Of a stretch of DNA of 64,000 nucleotides, positions 58,600 to 64,000 are shown one piece after another (position 1 is the stretch's first letter; every line of letters starts with the position of its first letter). Source of the stretch: Kalmusia sp. IMI 367209 (lineage: Eukaryota; Ascomycota; Dothideomycetes; Pleosporales; Didymosphaeriaceae); the NCBI GenBank assembly GCA_027946365.1, contig JAPEUQ010000003.1:3844001-3908000 (forward strand), read 5' to 3'. Under the pieces are notes generated by a model. That model searched no databases and had not been told where the DNA came from. It saw only the letters and a program-made list of their open reading frames with translations. A program made the translations under genes and the position numbers.

Positions 58600-59410
58600 T
58601 GCTGGGGATAGAAGAATTGCGCAAGCAATATGGCCCTGTGGTGCGCTGTAGAACTAACTATCTGCACGTTAATGATCCCGACAATTACTTGGAAATCACA
58701 AAGGTAGAGTCGTGATTCCATGAAGATCCCAAATTTCATGACCGCGTCTTTTTCGAAACACCTCTGTCGATTTCCTGGATCCATATCAACATTGCACGAG
58801 GCATTTGGTTCTGCTCAATCTCGTGAACGAATCATATTGATGAATCGTCACAGAGACAACAAAAGCCATCTCGAGGCAACAAGATGCTCGTTGAGGCATC
58901 TAAACTAGAATTATCATGGATGTCCTCTCTCTAACTCCAGTCTTTTTACAATAGTGAGATCACTGCTCGTTCTTGAAATATCGAAATCATTGTCAGATTT
59001 CAGTGAAAAAACCACTGATCGATTAGCTAAAGCTGACTGATTATCCGTTTTGTACCTGGCCAAAGCTGCGTTATCTCTAAAGTATATTCATCATCTGGCA
59101 AATCTTGTCGAGCAAAGGTCTCAAAATTCATGGATCGATCTGAAAGGCTTTGTCCGATGGAACGCCTGTCAACATCCACAGAGGCATAATACTGCTTGAT
59201 ATAGACATGATTGCAAGATTTTGGCTTTCTGCTTTGCTGCGGATGTTCGGATCTTGTTCACCCGCCAAGGATGCTGATGATGAAGCGATTGGCAAAGTTA
59301 TTCATTCGTGACTACCTTCAAAACAAGAAAGAGCTAAAAGCATACGAAGAAATTAGTCGAAGAGTAGTCGTTATCGATGCTCTCATCACATTGCCATACC
59401 GGAAGTGACC
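58600..59410 (+). pseudogene. heavily decayed cytochrome P450 fragment
   Basis: The opening reads IEELRKQYGPVVRCRTNYLH with VNDPDNYLEI, the N-terminal beta-1 region of fungal P450s, then DPKFHDRVFF and, in another frame, a degraded HRxRR-like region (DPYQHCTRHLVLLNLVNE). After many stops, LLDIDMIARFWLSALL near 59190 may be a later piece. No haem loop was found. It is an old relic, unlike the nearly intact P450 at 7.3 kb. Confidence 0.55.
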
Positions 59411-60181
59411 GCCTATTCTACTCGACTTATCTCCGAAAAGGTGCCATTGATCCCTTCTCCTACAGTTAGTTGATCATGCGATGCTAATTATGTAATTAAA
59501 TTAATCGTAACGGTAGATTTCGCGGAACTACTTTAAAAGAAGCCTATCACGTTCCTATCGAAGACCAAAATCGAGTGTGCATTGCCTCTGATGCCATGCC
59601 ATGAGACGTCTTCTTTGCTTGCATTTCGGGTTATGACCGACCGATGAAAGCAGGGGTTTTTTGTAACAATACTACACTTTGCAACTTGCTGTATAAATGA
59701 AACTACTATCTAAACCTTTTTTTTGCTACAAGCTGGCTCTATACGTCAATGCTATACAGGCGAGATCGGACCGGAATAAGCACGCTTAATAGTCACGTGG
59801 TGGCGTGCAGATAACATAAGGGCGTGCACAGCACGTCATATACATGTAGCATTCGTGCTCATCCAACAGTAGATAACTGCGATAGTGCTGGAGTTAGTTA
59901 AAATGTTCTTTCTCAATCATGTTGTTATATCTATGATGTCTTTTAGGTCTCTATCGAGGCCGGAAGCAAGGATTAAATTAGGCAGCAGCCCATCCTCCAC
60001 GTGCAAACATAATATAAGCGACCCCACTAAAATCAAGGGCGTTCGCCCTTGAACTTCGCATTGAATCATCACCTTCCGGCTCGACAGCTGTGGTACAGAC
60101 TTAAACGAAGCTGCTTCGCTAGTGATTGTCCTAGTTATCTTCCTTTTGGGCGTTACAGATAAGGCACTTGACACATTGTAA
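59411..60181. other. intergenic, nothing recognised
   Basis: AT-rich in part (59480-59720). A phrase at 59905-59955 (AATGTTCTTTCTCAAtCATGTTGTTATATCTATGATGTC) nearly repeats 54436-54476, so a short dispersed repeat may link this stretch with the decayed block at 54.4 kb. Confidence 0.45.
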
Positions 60182-61675
60182 ATGAACATGTTAAGCAGAA
60201 CTCGTGCTCGTGCGCCTCCTCCTCTACCGCCGCGTAAACCGTCAAATCTGAAAACGGCACACGATAGCCGGGTGAGCCATTATATATTCCACGATAACGC
60301 AATGTAGATTGATAGATTATAGCGAGCCAAGTATAGCTGTAGCTGCGGAAACAAACATGAGGCAAACGCTTGCACCTGCTACGCATGTAAAAGTGCTCTG
60401 CGGAATGACAACTCCCCTTGCAGCTACTATGGTCACTGTGTTGAGCCACTTGCATGGAACATTGAAAATGAGCCAGTCCTGAACCAGGCTTATTGTCCGC
60501 TCTACTCCGTTGTCCCAAAAGAGATTCGCGACTTGATCTTCGAATATGCTCTCACTGATTCCAAGGCGGACTCGTTCCAAAGTTTAATGTTTCGAAATGC
60601 TGCGCGTCTCAGGATGATACCAAATAAATCTCGGCTGAACGATATTGCAACTAATCTACTGCGCACATGTCGAGCCATTTACCACGAGACGTGGACGCTG
60701 CCACTCTCTCTCAACCCATATATAGTTTACGATTTGCAAAACCCTGCATCAAGAGGCATGAAGCTCTCAGAATTGTATCCCTGGCAGCTAGCGTTGATTC
60801 AAAGGTTGGACATTACACTTCAACAGGCCTTTCTTGAGAGTAAGACATTTCGGAACTCGTTATACAGCTATCTCCATTGTGCACAACTCTGGCAGCCGGA
60901 AGCTCGACATCGAGGCGCTTATATAGCTCCAAGAAGATACAAATTCGACGGCGAGGCACGAAAGCTGATGGACTCTGCGGATGATCTCTTGAACATCTCT
61001 CCTGCCACCCCTAAATCTGTTGACGACTTTTGCTTTCTCCACGCTGAATCAGAGCAGAACCGGCATTTTCTTTCATACATCCTAGGCGACGATATGTTTA
61101 TGCTTTATCAGAAAGCTTGCCCACCACCTTGGTCTTCTGCTATGCGTGTTGCCCGTGCTCGGCCTATCATCCACCTCACGCTGCGCATCCAACACTCTGA
61201 CTGGTGGACTTGGACCGATTCCCCAACTAGCTCTGATTCATTACACCATCTAGGTCTCGAACCTACCATTGGAAATGGAAGTGTACTGATGCGACCGACA
61301 TCAGACCGTATGCGGGAACTCGCGAACACTCGTCGATCGGCCAACTATACAGACTTCTTCGCAGGCGAGGAATCGGACGCAAGCCAAGGATGGGCCGCGA
61401 CAATCGGAAGATTACCTGACTTGAGGTATCTTGAGCTCGTGTTAGAAAGTTTCACGGAAAAAAGAGCTCAACTTGATCAGGTGATCGAAGCTGCGAAGAC
61501 TTGGAGGTTCCCCATCGCGAACACGCCATATGAGTTGACCTGGGACGGACAGGTTGATCGAAGTAGCTGGAGTGTGCAGACTAGTAGATCGACAGGCGCT
61601 GGGCAAAGCTGGCATCACAACTGTAATGCCTTTGATGTTCGGACCATACGATTCTTCAGAACGTGGACTACTTGA
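60182..61675 (+). CDS. Cys-rich 2EXR/F-box-like fungal protein
   Basis: Exon 1, 60182-60271 (MNMLSRTRARAPPPLPPRKP...), joins in phase 0 over a 51-bp intron to exon 2, 60323-61675 (480 aa). Exon 2 has no ATG in its opening, and the upstream exon supplies one. Residues 34-65 hold a Cys/His cluster (SCSCGNKHEANACTCYAC, SPCSYYGHC) that could bind zinc. Next comes the motif CPLYSVVPKEIRDLIFEYAL, the 2EXR/F-box-like opening found in many fungal proteins, then LLRTCRAIYHETWTLPL. The rest (about 120-480) is the uncharacterised body of this protein type. An adaptor role in ubiquitin ligases has been proposed for such domains, but no partner is visible here. Confidence 0.75.
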
Positions 61676-62317
61676 AAATCGGTCTTTTAGGACAACAAAC
61701 AGCTAATCAAGACTCTTGCGGTAACGAAGGATCTAGAAAACCACGAAGGACCTGGAAACAGCCATAGTATTCCTTGAAGTCTACTAACTTTGCACTCATA
61801 AAGATAGTAAAAGGGGAATGTATCAGATGTGCCGGCGTAAGGATAAGGTAGGCTCGACAATGAATAGGGAGCTGATGGAGACGTATGGGTTATGAAGGAC
61901 GTCAAGGCTATCAACATGTGACTCGCAGTCGGTTTATGGATTTTTTTAAGCTCATCGGTCCTCTGATCTCAACCCCCTCGCGGTATGGTCACCCGAGTGA
62001 AGCTACATTACACTAAATATCTACATTTGCCCAGAATCGGCAGGGCTCTGCTGCTCTTTATTCCCATACCCGAAGACACATGGGAAGCTGAAAAAAATTC
62101 CGACGGTGGAGAAACCGCGACTACCGGGAAAGTGAAGGATCTTTCTCCTCTTCCAAAGCTGTGGTCCATTATGGATTACTTGCATCTTGATTGGGCTTGA
62201 GTAGAATGTATTTTCAAGGTTGCAAATGAGGACAGGAATTGAGAAATCAATAGTCTTAGATACTGATAAACTTTGAGTACTAATTACTAAGAAACTTTCA
62301 ATAATACTAAAGTACCA
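61676..62317. other. intergenic, convergent 3' ends
   Basis: This lies between two convergent genes. A small open frame, 61985-62200, has no family features. Confidence 0.45.
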
Positions 62318-64000
62318 TTAGTCCTCAATCATCCGTTCTCTTCTACTCACCGCTTTCCTGCCATTGTCTGGAAACTTTGTCTTCCCCTTATCTCTGTTCT
62401 CCTCCGCCGCTATGAGGAAATACTCTTGAAATTTCATCACCTCATCCGCTACCTGGTCTACGTGTTCAAATCGCAATCCTCCTCCACTCTTTCTCTTTGC
62501 CAATGCCAGCCTCTGGGCGATCGTCAACACGTTGCGGATCTCGCGGCCATTCAGTTCCCATTCGCTTATTGTTTCGATATTGTCGAGAAGTTCATCCTTG
62601 CCAATGGACTCGGTATCATCGAGACGCTCGATAAACGCTTTCCATATAGCCCGACGAGTATTCGTGCCTAGAGGATTAAACTTGATCGCAATGTGAATGC
62701 GTGACTGGAACGCCGTATCCATTGTGCTGAGACGGTTCGTTGTAAGGAATAAGATGCCTTCATAGTATTCCAGCATACGCAGGAAGACGGAAACAATGCC
62801 GTTACGTTTGAAGTCTTCAAAGGACCGCTTTTCAAGGATCACGTCTGCTTCGTCGAGCAGCAGCACTGCATCCCATCGTGCGGCGGAGACGAATACGTTT
62901 TGCAAGCGTGCGGCCACCTTGTCCTCGGCAGTGAGCTCGCCGATATTGATGGAGTAGAGTGGTTTGTGAGTGTACTCTGCAACAGATTCTGTGTCATGGA
63001 TGTCAGTGTGTCCATGACTCGGTTCTGGCTACAGAGTATTGCTCACCAGCGGTCAGCGTCTTGCCCACGCCTGGCGGACCGTGTAGCAATATTACAAGAC
63101 CCTAAGGTGGTCAGCCAGTGCCACAGTTCGAAAATGCGTGAGCTTGCCTTTCCCTTTCCTCGGATGACGTCTGTCACGATCTTGCCTTTGTTGCCGCGAT
63201 GCTGCTCAACAAGGCTACGAAGCATCTGCTTATACTGCTTATCCATGACTAGATGATTAAAAGCGGACGTTGCCCAGTCTACTTCTTTCAAATGCTGAAC
63301 CGAGACCACATACCATGTGTTGGTAGCAAGCGTAAAGCAATTGATCAATGATGGGCACAGCTGTGCTTGCAGCTTCGTGAACGGCTTCTCAGGTGGATGC
63401 CAATCGTACTCCATGTGGACACTGTCGTAACCACCGCCTTTGATGTTATGTTCTTTTTCAAACAAAGAGGTCAGCATATCCATTAGTGGACCCATATTAT
63501 CCTCTACAGCTTTCAAAGTTTTATCACGCCCAAAGTTGGCGATGCCGTCATGGTCAACGATTACCCGCTCGTTCAGCTAGATAATCAGTCAGTACACTAT
63601 CGCAAATACTCGTCCTAAAACTAGTCTATGGCCTGTGGAGACTTACGCTTGTGCGCTCTTCTTCGACCTTCGTCCGACCAAATGAGTGATTGAGCTCTCT
63701 CGCTGGACCTTCATGATGCTTAGAGATGGGCTCTTGAGATATCAGTTGCGCCCATGTTAGGCCCCTATGCTCTAATTTGTCGAGTAGCTCGTGTTGCGAC
63801 TCAGTATTGCCGTCCCCGTAGTATTTGATCGGGTAGATCTTAAATGACGAAACCGCGCGTGTGCCGGCAAAGACATTAATGGTGAAAGTCTTAACTTCCC
63901 GGGAGAAGACCTTGCTAGAGCCTTTCCACGTCACAGTCCATGCATCGATTACGAAGCGCTCTGAGGCACCAGCGGAGGCAGCACCTCCTCTCGAAAGGAG
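62318..64000 (-). CDS. AAA+ ATPase with DUF7025-like N-region (5' end off the window)
   Basis: Partial: the 5' end lies beyond 64000. Exons >64000-63647, 63576-63148, 63101-63047, 62988-62318; the intron 63102-63147 is GC-AG (AAG|gcaagc). The N-terminal part (IDAWTVTWKGSSKVFSREVK, YYGDGNTESQHELLDKLEHR, HMEYDWHPPEKPF) matches the region before fungal AAA ATPases annotated DUF7025. The ATPase has Walker A GPPGVGKT, Walker B LLLDEADV, a sensor-1-like LFLTTNRL, and the arginine-finger segment FQSRIHIAIKFNPLG. The C-terminus is Lys/Arg-rich. This fungal group has no fixed function; the homology is to Bcs1/proteasome-type AAA unfoldases. The exon joins preserve the frame throughout. Confidence 0.88.

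Overview
The window reads as nuclear DNA of a filamentous ascomycete (Pezizomycotina, perhaps a dothideomycete). The evidence is genes with several short GT-AG introns (about 40-160 bp, one GC-AG), fungal-only families (DHA2 transporter, GH30 glucanase/xylanase, 2EXR/F-box-like, DUF3605, DUF7703, SesA/STAND-like N-terminus), splicing factors CWC25 and SYF2, and an AT-rich end whose transposons carry RIP-like C-to-T decay. All exon boundaries were worked out by eye and checked only by reading-frame arithmetic.

Layout. 1-3.2 kb: AT-rich repeat graveyard with a gypsy/Tf1-type Gag on the minus strand, two hairpins and a Tc1/mariner transposase relic. 3.2-5.4 kb: a fungal membrane protein. 7.3-9.1 kb: a P450 with one frameshift. 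10.4-11.5 kb: an aldo-keto reductase. 12.3-15.5 kb: a SesA/STAND-like protein and a DUF3605 protein (one frameshift). 15.8-28.2 kb, the most interesting part: a DHA2 MFS exporter, a nitric-oxide-synthase-like flavohaem protein, a membrane-anchored multicopper-oxidase-like protein that has lost most copper ligands, and, divergently, a secreted multicopper oxidase with all ligands. 28.2-35.2 kb: gene-poor DNA with a decayed O-methyltransferase and a decayed Pth11-like receptor. 35.2-40.8 kb: GT8 glycosyltransferase, acyltransferase-3 and GT32 glycosyltransferase. 40.8-47.4 kb: a thioredoxin-reductase-like flavoprotein between unassigned DNA and decayed genes. 47.5-53.3 kb: GH30, ESF2, CWC25 and SYF2, ordinary dense gene space. 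53.3-60 kb: a decayed block (DUF7703 protein, P450 relic) around two divergent DUF985 cupins, one cytosolic and one secreted with an in-frame TAG. 60.2-64 kb: a Cys-rich 2EXR-like protein and an AAA ATPase that runs off the right edge.

How the genes may work together. The 15.8-28.2 kb block looks like a small accessory or biosynthetic cluster. The NOS-like enzyme would make NO or hydroxylate a guanidine, the copper oxidase would act on a secreted or membrane-proximal substrate, the dead oxidase-like protein may have a binding or scaffolding role, and the exporter would move product. This is inferred from adjacency and families only. The GT8/AT3/GT32 trio suggests synthesis of an acylated glycan or glycolipid in the secretory pathway.
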